64,000 bases of DNA from Trematomus loennbergii (taxonomy: Eukaryota > Chordata > Actinopteri > Perciformes > Nototheniidae): the NCBI GenBank assembly GCA_012861695.1, contig JAAOOA010000086.1, forward strand, positions 9,070,385-9,134,384, read 5' to 3'. The notes under the pieces were generated by a model. The model was not told where the DNA came from. It saw only the letters and a program-made list of their open reading frames with translations, and ran no database searches. Position numbers and translations under genes: made by a program. Shown here one piece after another: positions 11,222 to 20,745 of the stretch (its first letter is position 1; every line of letters begins with the position of its first letter).

Positions 11222-11466
11222 ACATAGTCAAATCGGAGTTGGTTGATATTCTGGAGAGGGTGCTGCATCGGTACAGAGAAAAAATCTGCAATGGATGCCG
11301 AGTCAGTCACCCCGGCCAGAGGCAACACGATTGTCTGAATGACACTCCAGAATATTTCTTCAGAAACAATTACAACGCGTTAATGAAAAGTCTTTGGCTC
11401 GCCGACTTCATTACAGTGAATGACCAGAGTCTTAATGATAAAAAAACAAAACATTTACACGGCTGA
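11107..11466 (+). CDS. C/H-cluster (putative zinc-binding) protein, left-arm copy
   Basis: A 119-codon frame. Residues 37-60 look like an amphipathic helix (NIVKSELVDILERVLHRYRE). They are followed by CNGCRVSHPGQRQHDCL with C61, C64, H68, H74 and C76 spaced like a small zinc knuckle, then a helical region with aromatic residues. The reading appears to be cut at both ends. At its end an A7 run (around 11441) precedes the stop, and another frame stays open from there to a stop at 11577-11579 with Leu/Lys/Arg-rich content. The true gene is therefore probably longer and frame-shifted, or spliced. The A7 run is the same in the right arm, so the break is older than the palindrome or has been homogenised. 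From memory, similar clusters occur in short accessory proteins of adintovirus-like elements; I cannot check this here. Confidence 0.6.
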   Translation: MQPGTNSCLLSSPPLWTPTYCSTTAADVTPEAKTSLFMNIVKSELVDILERVLHRYREKICNGCRVSHPGQRQHDCLNDTPEYFFRNNYNALMKSLWLADFITVNDQSLNDKKTKHLHG

Positions 11467-11659
11467 ATGGAGGATCCAAGGCGCTTCGGAGGCTTTTCTG
11501 TACAATCTCAAAAACTGCAGACGCCTCAAGGAGAGACTTGAAAAGATCCATGCCGAGCTGGATGGATAGGAAGAAGACTAATAACCAGCGGTTGATTGAA
11601 GCCGGGGATTTTTTTATTTTTTTTTTCGATACTTTTACTTTTCTTTAAAGTAAATAAAA

Positions 11660-11899
11660 ATGGGTAACTACTATGGAAAACAATCTGTATATATCTATCA
11701 GAATGCAGTCAATACCTGTTTAATAAGTGTGTTGTTGATGACGATTGAAAACAGAATGAATAGTGATCCCCGTGTAAACAGAACGGCTGAAGTTTGTAAA
11801 CTAGAAGACATTTTGGATATCGTTCATTCTGGCAGTACTATTCCGGGTCATTGGGAAACGATTGTAAACGAAACTTTAAAAGTGGTACTGGAATCTTAA
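11660..11899 (+). CDS. N-terminal half of a broken ORF, left arm
   Basis: A 79-codon frame starting MGNYYGKQS. Gly2 fits an N-myristoylation-type start, but this is not proven. The rest is predicted helical (NAVNTCLISVLLMTIENRM) and has no transmembrane segment of full length. It ends at a TAA at 11897-11899. The same frame then stays open for 11 codons and runs into the next frame at 11933, so the two pieces together make one 154-codon frame with a single stop. An all-helical protein of this size with a hydrophobic central helix could be of the Bcl-2/E1B-19K type, but the resemblance is weak and I do not assign it. Confidence 0.55.
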   Translation: MGNYYGKQSVYIYQNAVNTCLISVLLMTIENRMNSDPRVNRTAEVCKLEDILDIVHSGSTIPGHWETIVNETLKVVLES

Positions 11900-11932
11900 T
11901 TTTCCAAAACATTCTGTAACATTACCGAAGAA

Positions 11933-12124
11933 ATGAAACAAACACCAAAAGTGTATCATGTGCTCGCATTGTATGCTCTGTTTGTAGATGTAATGCATCT
12001 TTGTGTCAAAAACAGCATACACATGAATACTTTGGCCGAAGTGCAAAAACTCCATTATAATATTTCCCTTCATCTAGGGGATTCTGTGCTGGAGAAGATC
12101 ATGGGGATGTTGCAATCAGTATAA
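11933..12124 (+). CDS. C-terminal half of the same broken ORF, left arm
   Basis: A 63-codon frame in the same phase as 11660-11899, separated from it only by one TAA and 11 sense codons. It contains a strongly hydrophobic helix (VYHVLALYALFVDVMHLC) and a second helix near the end. A poly(A) signal follows 31 bases after the stop, which supports this as the true 3' end of a transcription unit. Whether the second ATG is used, the stop is read through, or the gene is dead cannot be told from sequence. Confidence 0.5.
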   Translation: MKQTPKVYHVLALYALFVDVMHLCVKNSIHMNTLAEVQKLHYNISLHLGDSVLEKIMGMLQSV

Positions 12125-12154
12125 ATGTATTACTGCTTCCTATGGGGTGAAAAC

Positions 12155-12160
12155 AATAAA
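12155..12160 (+). terminator. Poly(A) signal AATAAA (left arm)
   Basis: AATAAA lies 31 bases after the stop at 12124. The mirror copy is at 14916-14921. Confidence 0.55.
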
Positions 12161-12224
12161 TTGTAAATATGAAATTCTGCAAATAATAAAAAGTGTTTTT
12201 ACATTTTTTAAAAACTGTTGTCTT

Positions 12225-12600
12225 CAAATCATAGTATAGTATTTCCTACATATCATTTTTTTAAAAGAGTCACAGTATAGAATGTCTGAACATTTTATTT
12301 TTAAAAGTACTAGTATAGTATGTTAAAAGTATCGTGAAAAAAGTCCAAGTATAGTATGTAGTTAAGAATTATATTATATATTTTGTCTGCAATGTCAGTA
12401 TAGGATCTCTAAAAAAAAAAATGAGAGAAAGTCATAGTATAGTTTGACAAAAAGATCTTGAAAAAGTCATGACATTATGTGTTGAAATGGTTTTGAATAA
12501 ACACATCAGTATTTTTAAAAAGTAAAATGGTATCAAGTGCATCAGACAACTCAAATTACTCAATTTGAACCATATTATAAATAAGTAAAGAATGGTCATA
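12225..12600. repeat. AT-rich region with repeated 'agtatagtatgt' phrase (left arm)
   Basis: Imperfect 35-55 bp units contain 'catagtatagt' or 'agtatagtatgt' followed by A-rich sequence and 'gaaaaagtc'. Related phrases occur at about 9560-9720. Non-coding. Confidence 0.6.
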
Positions 12601-12628
12601 GTATATAACAGGGCTGTTTAATAGTTTT

Positions 12629-13366
12629 CGGCGTTTCAGTGTTTTAGTGTTTTCAGTGTTTCAGTGTTTCAGGGTTTTGTGTGTCAGTGTTTCAGTGTTT
12701 CAGTGTTGTGTGTCAGTGTGTCAGTGTGTCAGTGTTTCAGTGTTTTGTGTGTCAGTGTTTCAGTGGTTCAGTGTTTTGTGTGTCAGTGTTTCAGTGTGTC
12801 AGTGTTTTGTGTTTTTGTGTTTCAGTGTTTTTGTGTGTCAAAGTTTTCAGTGTTTCAGTATTTCAGTGTTTCGGTTTTTCAGTGTTTCAGTGTTTTGTGT
12901 GTCAATGTGTCAGTGTTTCAGTTTTCAGTGTTTCAGTGTTTTGTGTTTCAGTGTTTCAGTGTGTCAGTGTTTTGTGTGTCAGTGTTTCAATGTTTCAGTG
13001 TTTCAGTGTTTTGTGCTTCTGTGTTTTTTTGTGTGTCAGTGTTTTCAGTGTTTTCAGTATTTCAGTGTTTCAGTGTTTTGTGTGTCAATGTGTCAGTGTG
13101 GCAGTGTTTTGTGTTTCAGTGTTGCAGTGTTTTGTGTGTCAGTGTTTCAGTGTTTTGTGTGTCAGTGTTTTCAGTGTTTCAGTATTTCAGTGTTTCAGTG
13201 TTTCGTGTGTCAATGTGTCAGTGTGTAAGTGTTCTGTGTTAAGTGTGTCAGTGTTTTCAGTGTTTCAGTATTTCAGTGTTTTGTGTTTCAGTGTTTCAGT
13301 GTTTTGTGTGTCAATGTGTCAGTGTGTCAGTGTTTCAGTGTTTCAGTTTTCAGTGTGTCAGTGTTT
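12629..13366. repeat. Minisatellite of TTTCAGTG-type units (left arm)
   Basis: About 740 bases are built from GTTTCAGT, GTGTCAGT and TTTTGTGTGTCAGT units. All three plus-strand frames are open over most of it, giving Cys/Val/Phe/Ser-rich readings. This reflects composition and is not evidence of a protein. Confidence 0.95.
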
Positions 13367-13517
13367 ACAGCCTTGCTTTGCTCTGATCAATCCCCAGGGA
13401 TCCTCCCCTGGAAGGAATATAGCAGGACGAGAGAAAAACATTTAAAAAAAAAAACGTATCTTAGAGGTGGCTATAGCATCTGATGCAATTCTAAAAGATA
13501 GTCAGATTCCTAAAAAG

Positions 13518-13708
13518 TTACAAACGGATGAGAAACATGTTTCCAGCATCCGTTTGTAACTTTTTAGGAATCTGACTATCTTTTAGAATTGCATCAGATG
13601 CTATAGCCACCTCTAAGATACTTTTTTTTTTTAAATGTTTTTCTCTCGTCCTGCTATATTCCTTCCAGGGGAGGATCCCTGGGGATTGATCAGAGCAAAG
13701 CAAGGCTG
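13518..13708 (-). pseudogene. Possible coding fragment cut off at the palindrome axis (right-arm version)
   Basis: Between the minisatellite and the axis, the right arm reads an ordinary-looking peptide on its inward strand (for example ILEVAIASDAILKDSQIP), with balanced charged and hydrophobic residues, unlike the minisatellite translation. It crosses the axis within a few codons and then becomes nonsense. In the left arm the same stretch (13367-13530) has a one-base difference at the A-run near 13453 and changes frame. I cannot name the family. Confidence 0.3.
13532..13543. other. Palindrome axis GAAACATGTTTC
   Basis: The centre is the 12-base perfect palindrome GAAACATGTTTC. The only asymmetry beside it is one base (A, 13531) on the left against three (CAG, 13544-13546) on the right, after which the arms pair again. 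There is effectively no spacer. Confidence 0.95.
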
Positions 13709-13709
13709 T

Positions 13710-14447
13710 AAACACTGACACACTGAAAACTGAAACACTGAAACACTGACACACTGACACATTGACACACAAAACACTGAAACACTGAAACACAAAACAC
13801 TGAAATACTGAAACACTGAAAACACTGACACACTTAACACAGAACACTTACACACTGACACATTGACACACAAACACTGAAACACTGAAATACTGAAACA
13901 CTGAAAACACTGACACACAAAACACTGAAACACTGACACACAAAACACTGCAACACTGAAACACAAAACACTGCCACACTGACACATTGACACACAAAAC
14001 ACTGAAACACTGAAATACTGAAAACACTGAAAACACTGACACACAAAAAAACACAGAAGCACAAAACACTGAAACACTGAAACATTGAAACACTGACACA
14101 CAAAACACTGACACACTGAAACACTGAAACACAAAACACTGAAACACTGAAAACTGAAACACTGACACATTGACACACAAAACACTGAAACACTGAAAAA
14201 CCGAAACACTGAAATACTGAAACACTGAAAACTTTGACACACAAAAACACTGAAACACAAAAACACAAAACACTGACACACTGAAACACTGACACACAAA
14301 CACTGAACCACTGAAACACTGACACACAAAACACTGAAACACTGACACACTGACACACTGACACACAAACACTGAAACACTGAAACACTGACACACAAAA
14401 CCCTGAAACACTGAAACACTGAAAACACTAAAACACTGAAACGCCGA
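13710..14447. repeat. Minisatellite (right arm, inverted copy)
   Basis: The reverse complement of 12629-13366. It differs mainly by small unit and homopolymer length changes (for example TTTTG against TTTG), which is why the open frames differ in length between arms. Confidence 0.95.
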
Positions 14448-14474
14448 AAACTATTAAACAGCCCTGTTATATAC

Positions 14475-14850
14475 TATGACCATTCTTTACTTATTTATAA
14501 TATGGTTCAAATTGAGTAATTTGAGTTGTCTGATGCACTTGATACCATTTTACTTTTTTAAAAATACTGATGTGTTTATTCAAAACCATTTCAACACATA
14601 ATGTCATGACTTTTTCAAGATCTTTTTGTCAAACTATACTATGACTTTCTCTCATTTTTTTTTTTAGAGATCCTATACTGACATTGCAGACAAAATATAT
14701 AATATAATTCTTAACTACATACTATACTTGGACTTTTTTCACGATACTTTTAACATACTATACTAGTACTTTTAAAAATAAAATGTTCAGACATTCTATA
14801 CTGTGACTCTTTTAAAAAAATGATATGTAGGAAATACTATACTATGATTT
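14475..14850. repeat. AT-rich 'agtatagtatgt' repeat region (right arm)
   Basis: Inverted copy of 12225-12600. Confidence 0.6.
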
Positions 14851-14915
14851 GAAGACAACAGTTTTTAAAAAATGTAAAAACACTTTTTATTATTTGCAGA
14901 ATTTCATATTTACAA

Positions 14916-14921
14916 TTTATT
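14916..14921 (-). terminator. Poly(A) signal (right arm)
   Basis: TTTATT on the plus strand, which is AATAAA on the minus strand, 31 bases beyond the minus-strand stop at 14952. Confidence 0.55.
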
Positions 14922-14951
14922 GTTTTCACCCCATAGGAAGCAGTAATACAT

Positions 14952-15143
14952 TTATACTGATTGCAACATCCCCATGATCTTCTCCAGCACAGAATCCCCT
15001 AGATGAAGGGAAATATTATAATGGAGTTTTTGCACTTCGGCCAAAGTATTCATGTGTATGCTGTTTTTGACACAAAGATGCATTACATCTACAAACAGAG
15101 CATACAATGCGAGCACATGATACACTTTTGGTGTTTGTTTCAT
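14952..15143 (-). CDS. C-terminal half of the broken ORF, right arm
   Basis: A 63-codon frame with the same protein as 11933-12124, residue for residue. It is in phase with the piece at 15177-15416. Confidence 0.5.
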   Translation of the reverse strand: MKQTPKVYHVLALYALFVDVMHLCVKNSIHMNTLAEVQKLHYNISLHLGDSVLEKIMGMLQSV

Positions 15144-15176
15144 TTCTTCGGTAATGTTACAGAATGTTTTGGAAAA

Positions 15177-15416
15177 TTAAGATTCCAGTACCACTTTTAA
15201 AGTTTCGTTTACAATCGTTTCCCAATGACCCGGAATAGTACTGCCAGAATGAACGATATCCAAAATGTCTTCTAGTTTACAAACTTCAGCCGTTCTGTTT
15301 ACACGGGGATCACTATTCATTCTGTTTTCAATCGTCATCAACAACACACTTATTAAACAGGTATTGACTGCATTCTGATAGATATATACAGATTGTTTTC
15401 CATAGTAGTTACCCAT
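15177..15416 (-). CDS. N-terminal half of the broken ORF, right arm
   Basis: A 79-codon frame identical in translation to 11660-11899, including the same TAA that separates it from its C-terminal half. The shared lesion means the stop existed before the arms were copied from each other, or was spread by gene conversion. Confidence 0.55.
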   Translation of the reverse strand: MGNYYGKQSVYIYQNAVNTCLISVLLMTIENRMNSDPRVNRTAEVCKLEDILDIVHSGSTIPGHWETIVNETLKVVLES

Positions 15417-15608
15417 TTTTATTTTACTTTAAAGAAAAGTAAAAGTATCGAAAAAAAAAAAAAAAATCCCCGGCTTCAATCAACCGCTGGTTATTAGTCT
15501 TCTTCCTATCCATCCAGCTCGGCATGGATCTTTTCAAGTCTCTCCTTGAGGCGTCTGCAGTTTTTGAGATTGTACAGAAAAGCCTCCGAAGCGCCTTGGA
15601 TCCTCCAT

Positions 15609-15968
15609 TCAGCCGTGTAAATGTTTTGTTTTTTTATCATTAAGACTCTGGTCATTCACTGTAATGAAGTCGGCGAGCCAAAGACTTTTCATTAACGCGT
15701 TGTAATTGTTTCTGAAGAAATATTCTGGAGTGTCATTCAGACAATCGTGTTGCCTCTGGCCGGGGTGACTGACTCGGCATCCATTGCAGATTTTTTCTCT
15801 GTACCGATGCAGCACCCTCTCCAGAATATCAACCAACTCCGATTTGACTATGTTCATAAACAGAGACGTCTTGGCCTCAGGAGTAACATCAGCAGCAGTA
15901 GTACTGCAATATGTGGGTGTCCACAATGGTGGTGATGATAGGAGACAGGAGTTTGTTCCTGGCTGCAA
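15609..15968 (-). CDS. C/H-cluster (putative zinc-binding) protein, right-arm copy
   Basis: A 119-codon frame identical in translation to 11107-11466, with the same C61/C64/H68/H74/C76 cluster and the same A7 run (T7 on the plus strand near 15634) before the early stop. Transcription would run toward the axis. Confidence 0.6.
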   Translation of the reverse strand: MQPGTNSCLLSSPPLWTPTYCSTTAADVTPEAKTSLFMNIVKSELVDILERVLHRYREKICNGCRVSHPGQRQHDCLNDTPEYFFRNNYNALMKSLWLADFITVNDQSLNDKKTKHLHG

Positions 15969-16150
15969 CTCGCGGGGGAGACTTGGTTTTTCTCAGATCC
16001 CTGGCTAGTTTTCAACGGTCGTCTTAGTGGGGTCCTTCGTTTTAGATGATTTGCTGAGTGGGGGGCGGACTTATTGCGTTGAGTGGGGGGATTCATCTGT
16101 AGAATTGAGAGTTTTTTAGAAAAGTTCTTTAAGCTTTGTAGCTTTTTCAT
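15854..16150 (-). CDS. Basic low-complexity ORF, right arm
   Basis: A 98-codon frame with the same translation as 10925-11221. It overlaps the start of the C/H-cluster frame and is possibly the other-frame N-terminus of that gene. Confidence 0.3.
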   Translation of the reverse strand: MKKLQSLKNFSKKLSILQMNPPTQRNKSAPHSANHLKRRTPLRRPLKTSQGSEKNQVSPASCSQEQTPVSYHHHHCGHPHIAVLLLLMLLLRPRRLCL

Positions 16151-16675
16151 CTATCATTTCCAACCAAGCAGCAAGAGGTCAAATGTAAGAATAAGTAATA
16201 GTTTGTCACGATTTTACGGAAAAAGTCAGAGCACGATGTCGCATCTTAAAGACAGCTTGAACTGGATAGATGGTTAGTCTTTTTTCAAACATACCATACA
16301 TTCTGCATGTTAGTATATTAGGCCAATCGGGTTAGGCCCTACGGCCCCACTCCATCAATAGGGAAGTCACGCTTTGGGGAGAGGTGTTTAATTTCACAGA
16401 TCTGACTTGATTGTTGTTGTGATGGCTGAAGGAATAGGGACGGGGGAGGAAAATTCAGAGGGTGAAGAAGCAGAAAGATAACTTGTTTGTAAAACGGACA
16501 GCACGTCAGTTTCAGGAAAGATGACACCGGTTTTTATGCATGACATGCCAAATATCCTGAAGCCCTACAGAAAAAGGTACAAGTATATTGTGTTGAAAAT
16601 ATCGCAAAAAGTCGTAATATTGTATAATGTATTAGTTGCATGTTGTATTTTGATAAAAATCACTGTGTAGTTTTT

Positions 16676-19170
16676 CAAAAATATAATGGAAAAAGGAGAG
16701 AAAAAACAAAATATCACAGTATGTTGAAAAATATGAAAAAAGTAATGTTGTGTTAAAATAACATGAAAGAAATCAAAGTAAAGCATCTAAAAAACATATA
16801 TTTAAAAAAAAAAAAAAGTTATGTTAGTCAAGTCAAGTTATCAAAACCGCATTGTTTCATCTAAAACAGTGTTAAAATCACAAACTCTCCATTTAGAGTT
16901 TGATTCTTTAAGAAACTAATTTCATTACAAATTAATGAATATTTTACCAAGTTATAAAGTTTTGCATCCATTAAAGTGTAACTATAAGTATCTTTGTAGG
17001 AGAAAAAACAAAAATCATTCAAGTTATTTCCAGAAAACTGGATTGTCTTACTAGAAAATGCCTTTAAGAGTCACAGTCTTAAAGAAAATCTGTTCATAAA
17101 AAAAGTACTACCTTCACTTTTTCAACTCTTTCTCATAAAAAAGTCCCCTTGATCTCTTCTCCATCATAATCTTTGAGTTTGTAAACAGATGGTTGACGAG
17201 GTATGCGTTCGAACGCCGTAAATAATTAGTCGGTATAACTCTGTTCTCCTTCATTTCCGTAGCACCTTTCCCCCACTGATGCTAGTGACCCCCCTTTGTA
17301 TGCTAATTACCCCTTTGTTCGAGGTGTTGTGTAGGTGTGTTCAGTTAAACACTGAGATTTTCAACATACTACTCTACAAAATGATTTTTTCATATTCTTT
17401 TGACAAACTATACTTGACTATTTTACGGAAAATCATGACAAACTTTAATGTGACTTATTCTTAATTTTACCATACTAAAGTAAGACTTGAAAATACTATA
17501 TCGTTGTTTTTTAAATTATATTTCAACATATAAAACAGAACTTTTGTTTGTGTTAGCATAACATTGACTGGCTTTTCCTTGATCATTTCAACATGAAATG
17601 AGTTTTATTTTTTATTTTATTTTTTTTTAACTGATATTTGAATATAGCATATTGGCGGAGATAATATTTACGGGCCCCTTTGATTAGAATGTTAAAAAGT
17701 AAGCTAGTCCCAGACTGTAGGGCCCACTCCTTAGGTTGGCTCCACTTAGGTTAAATTACTTTAGTTGGAATGAGGACAGGCTAATTAGATTGACAACAAA
17801 AGGGTCTGAGAGTCTCATAGTTTTGTCCTCCCAGCAGTGTAAAATAAATTTGATGTAGCAGTGAGTCATTGCAGTTCATTATGTGTTTGAATATATCAAA
17901 ATGTTCTAAGAAATGTTTTAAAGCACCCAGGACTCTCATTTTTGCCAAGACATGACTTAATACACGATGCGAGTTTTAAAAGCTTTTTGCCTGGAAGTAG
18001 CAGATTAAGTGATTTAATGATGGAGCAGGATTGTTAAGAAACCCAATTCCTTACAAAAGTACTATTCTATCAGTTGTAAAGTGTTGCACACTTCAAAGTG
18101 TATCTAAAAGTATCCTAGTAACACAAACAAAAGCAAGGAAGAAAAAAGCAAAAATCAGTAAAGTCATCTAACAAAAACATATATTTAAAAAAGTAATGTT
18201 AGTCAAGTCAAGTTATCAAAAACTGTATTGTTTCATCGAAACAGTGTTAAAATCACAAACTCTCCATTTAGAGTTTGATTCTTTAAGAATCTCAATTCAT
18301 TACAAATTAATGAATATTTTACCAAGTTATAAAGTTTTGCATCCATTAAAGTGTAACTATAAGTATCTTTGTAGGAGAAAAAACGAAAATCATTTAAGTT
18401 ATTTCCAGAAAACTGGATTGTTTTACTAAAATCCCAAAGTGCCTTTAAGAGTCACAGTCTTAAAGAAAATCTGTTCGTCTTAGTGGGGGTCCTTAGTTTT
18501 GGATGATTTGCTAATTGGGGTGGGACTTATTGCGTTGAATGTCTGTATATTCAAAATATAATGGAAAAAGGAGAGAAAAAAAAAATATCACAGTATGTTG
18601 AAAAATATGAAAAAAGTAATGTGTTAAAATAACATGAAAGAAATCAAAAGTAAAGCATCTAAAAACATATATTTAAAAAAAGTAATGTTAGTCAAGTCAA
18701 GTTATCAAAAACTGCATTGTTTCATCGAAACAGTGTTAAAAATCATAAACTCTCCATTAGAGTTTGATTCTTGAAGAAAACTCAATTCGTTACAAATGAA
18801 TGAATATTTTACCAAGTTATGAAGTTTTCCATACATAAACGTGTATCTTACAGTTCCTTTGTGAGAGAATTACGCACAAATCTGTCATATCAAAACATTC
18901 TATTGCAGTATTTTATCTGTTTTATGTGCACTGTTGGAGGAGCCTGTGACCTATGTTTTTCATTGACATATCTACACTGTAGCTAATGGGCATATGCCAT
19001 AAAGCCTTGAAACTTGAAAACTTAAAATGATCAGAAACTGCATTGTCTCACTGAAAACAGCTCTAAAGAAAACCCCATTCCATACAAAGTACTTAACTTT
19101 CTACCAGTTGTAAAGTGTTGCTCACTTCAAAAGTGTATCTAAAAAAGTATCTTAGTAACAAAAACAAAAG
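16676..19170. repeat. Degenerate direct-repeat field (right arm)
   Basis: Inverted copy of 7905-10400 with the same internal copies. Confidence 0.8.
17275..17340 (+). repeat. Internal inverted copy of the subterminal motif (right arm)
   Basis: Mirror of 9735-9800: 'gctaattacccctttgttcg' followed by 'aggtgttgtgtaggtgtg'. Confidence 0.7.
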
Positions 19171-19195
19171 CATTAATGTTAACAACGCCTCAAAG

Positions 19196-19393
19196 GGCGG
19201 ACTCCTGAGTTCCGTAATGCCCCCCCTACCATGGCACTTGGACTATTTACATCATCCAGGGCTCAACACCAGTAAATACACCTCTCTTTATCCGCTCTCC
19301 AGGCCTCCAAGGGCGGACTCCTGAGTTCCGTAATGCCCCCCTAACATGACACTTAGATTATTTTCATCATCCAGGGCTCAACCCAAGTAAATG
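19196..19393. repeat. ~115 bp tandem duplication (right arm)
   Basis: Mirror of 7683-7880. One G-run differs by one base between arms (7 against 6). Confidence 0.85.
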
Positions 19394-19660
19394 TAGCCTC
19401 ATGTAACTTCATATAGGGATTCATTAATAGTTGTGCGAAGTAATTAAACATTACAAAATACAATATCAGGGGGTCATTAACATATTTTAAATTATTATTT
19501 TCCTCTCAGAGAGACTTTGTTATAGTTAATAAAGTAATTAAACATTAGTTCACAAGCCATACAACTTAAGAGAACATCCTTAGTTAACACAAATCATATT
19601 AAAAAACTAATCTAATTTAGAGAGGACAATAAAAGTTTTAGGTGACTTAGTGAATGAGAA

Positions 19661-19900
19661 TTAACGGCTGATAGGAAAATCAGGAGGTGACAGGCAGGGG
19701 GGAGGGGAGGGGGTGTTAGGGGTGTGAGGGGAGACAGTCTCACACATCCAGACTCCATTTTTCATGAAGAGCCTCCGACGGAGGGTCTGAACCCGGCACA
19801 GATACTGCATCCGTTTCTTGACTGGAGCTCCCGACGGATGGCGGTAAGTTGTCACAGGCGTCTCGCTGATTAAACCCCTATCGATGCGTCTCTTTGCCAT
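19661..19900 (-). CDS. Short basic ORF (right-arm copy, longer C-terminus)
   Basis: A 79-codon frame, identical to the left-arm product for the first 61 residues and then continuing through Pro/Ser-rich codons because the C-tract lengths differ. Which arm has the true C-tract lengths is unknown. Function unrecognised. Confidence 0.4.
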   Translation of the reverse strand: MAKRRIDRGLISETPVTTYRHPSGAPVKKRMQYLCRVQTLRRRLFMKNGVWMCETVSPHTPNTPSPPPCLSPPDFPISR

Positions 19901-19946
19901 TTTCGTTTTTGAAAGTTTAGGTGACTTGGTGAGTGGAAATGACTGG

Positions 19947-19956
19947 CTTTTTATCT
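19947..19956 (-). promoter_or_regulatory. TATA-like box (right arm)
   Basis: Reverse complement of AGATAAAAAG, the same distance from the ORF start as in the left arm. Confidence 0.35.
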
Positions 19957-20121
19957 AGTTTGCACGGATTTTATTTTCCATCTAACTCCACCCTCTATCT
20001 TCTGACATCACAGCAAAAGGAAGGGGGAGGGGTGAGAGGGGGAAGAGGTGAGAGGAGGACGGGGTGCGAGACAGTCTCACACAACTTCAAAGAGACTACC
20101 TTAACACTAATTACAAACACT

Positions 20122-20584
20122 GATCAAAGGACATACATCAAAGGGCTAATTAGATTGACATCAAAGGATCTACTACAAGGGAGAATATCACACCTACATG
20201 TTATAACACCTCCCACCTTACATCAAAGGACAGACATCAAAGGGTCTAATTAGATTAGACAACAAGGGGTCAGACATCAATGGCTAATTAGATTATACAA
20301 CAAAGGATCTACTACAAGGGGTTCACACCTACATGTCACAAACACCCCATCCCTCACATCAAAGGATAGACATCAAAGGGTAATTAGACAACAAAGGGGG
20401 CAGACATCAAAGGCTAATTAGATTATACAACAAAGGATCTACTACAACAGGGGATATCACACCTACATGTCACAAACACCTCACCCCTCACATCAAAGGA
20501 TAGACAACAAAGGGATCAGACATCAAAGGCTAATTAGATTACACAACAAAGGATCTACTACAATGGGGATGTCACACCTACATG
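20122..20584 (-). repeat. Right-arm subterminal tandem repeat array
   Basis: Inverted copy of 6499-6960. The internal ACATCAAAGG and ACAACAAAGG phrases are more regular here than in the left arm, where several have lost one base. Confidence 0.85.
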
Positions 20585-20745
20585 TGATAACACCTCGAAC
20601 AAAGGGGCTCATTAGCATATCAAAGGGGCTCATTAGCATAATTAGGGGGCGGGACTTAGCATAAGTAGTAGTACTGATAGGGCAGGTGTGACCTGTCACT
20701 TTTTATGCATACTAATGTGATTGAAACAGGATTTGTATTACTACT

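Larger units (their letters stand above)
6339..20745. mobile_element. 14.4 kb perfect-type palindromic element, Polinton/adintovirus-like (inferred)
   Basis: The whole block is self-complementary. The left arm is 6339-13537 and the right arm 13538-20745. Matching features mirror about coordinate sum 27075 near the axis, drifting to 27084 at the ends because of small indels. Every ORF in the left arm recurs on the opposite strand of the right arm with the same or nearly the same protein. The termini are AGTAGTAATAC and GTATTACTACT, flanked by AACATG direct repeats, so the palindrome as a unit was inserted. Inward-facing small ORFs, a 6-bp TSD and AGT...ACT ends suggest a Polinton/Maverick or adintovirus-type linear DNA element. 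No DNA polymerase B, integrase, ATPase, protease or capsid gene is seen. Alternatives are a foldback-type DNA transposon of unknown family, or assembly error at the axis. Confidence 0.9.

Noticed and set aside
12647..13445. Three long overlapping plus-strand frames of up to 254 codons (and their mirrors at 13631-14428)
   Set aside because: They are readings of a minisatellite with no stops in any frame. Residue content is just Cys/Val/Phe/Ser/Gln from the repeat unit.
16422..16481. Short acidic peptide frame (MAEGIGTGEENSEGEEAER) outward-facing in the arm
   Set aside because: Only 19 codons, with no start context or transcript evidence. Too short to support.
6339..20745. CRISPR array or bacterial-type repeat system in the subterminal arrays
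   Set aside because: Repeat units are long and degenerate with no unique spacers, and the context is a fish genome.
6339..20745. Simple hairpin-read artefact as the whole explanation of the palindrome
   Set aside because: A hairpin artefact would give the same flank on both sides. Here the flanks differ and a 6-bp direct repeat sits exactly at both ends. Misassembly at the axis is still possible and is kept as a caveat.
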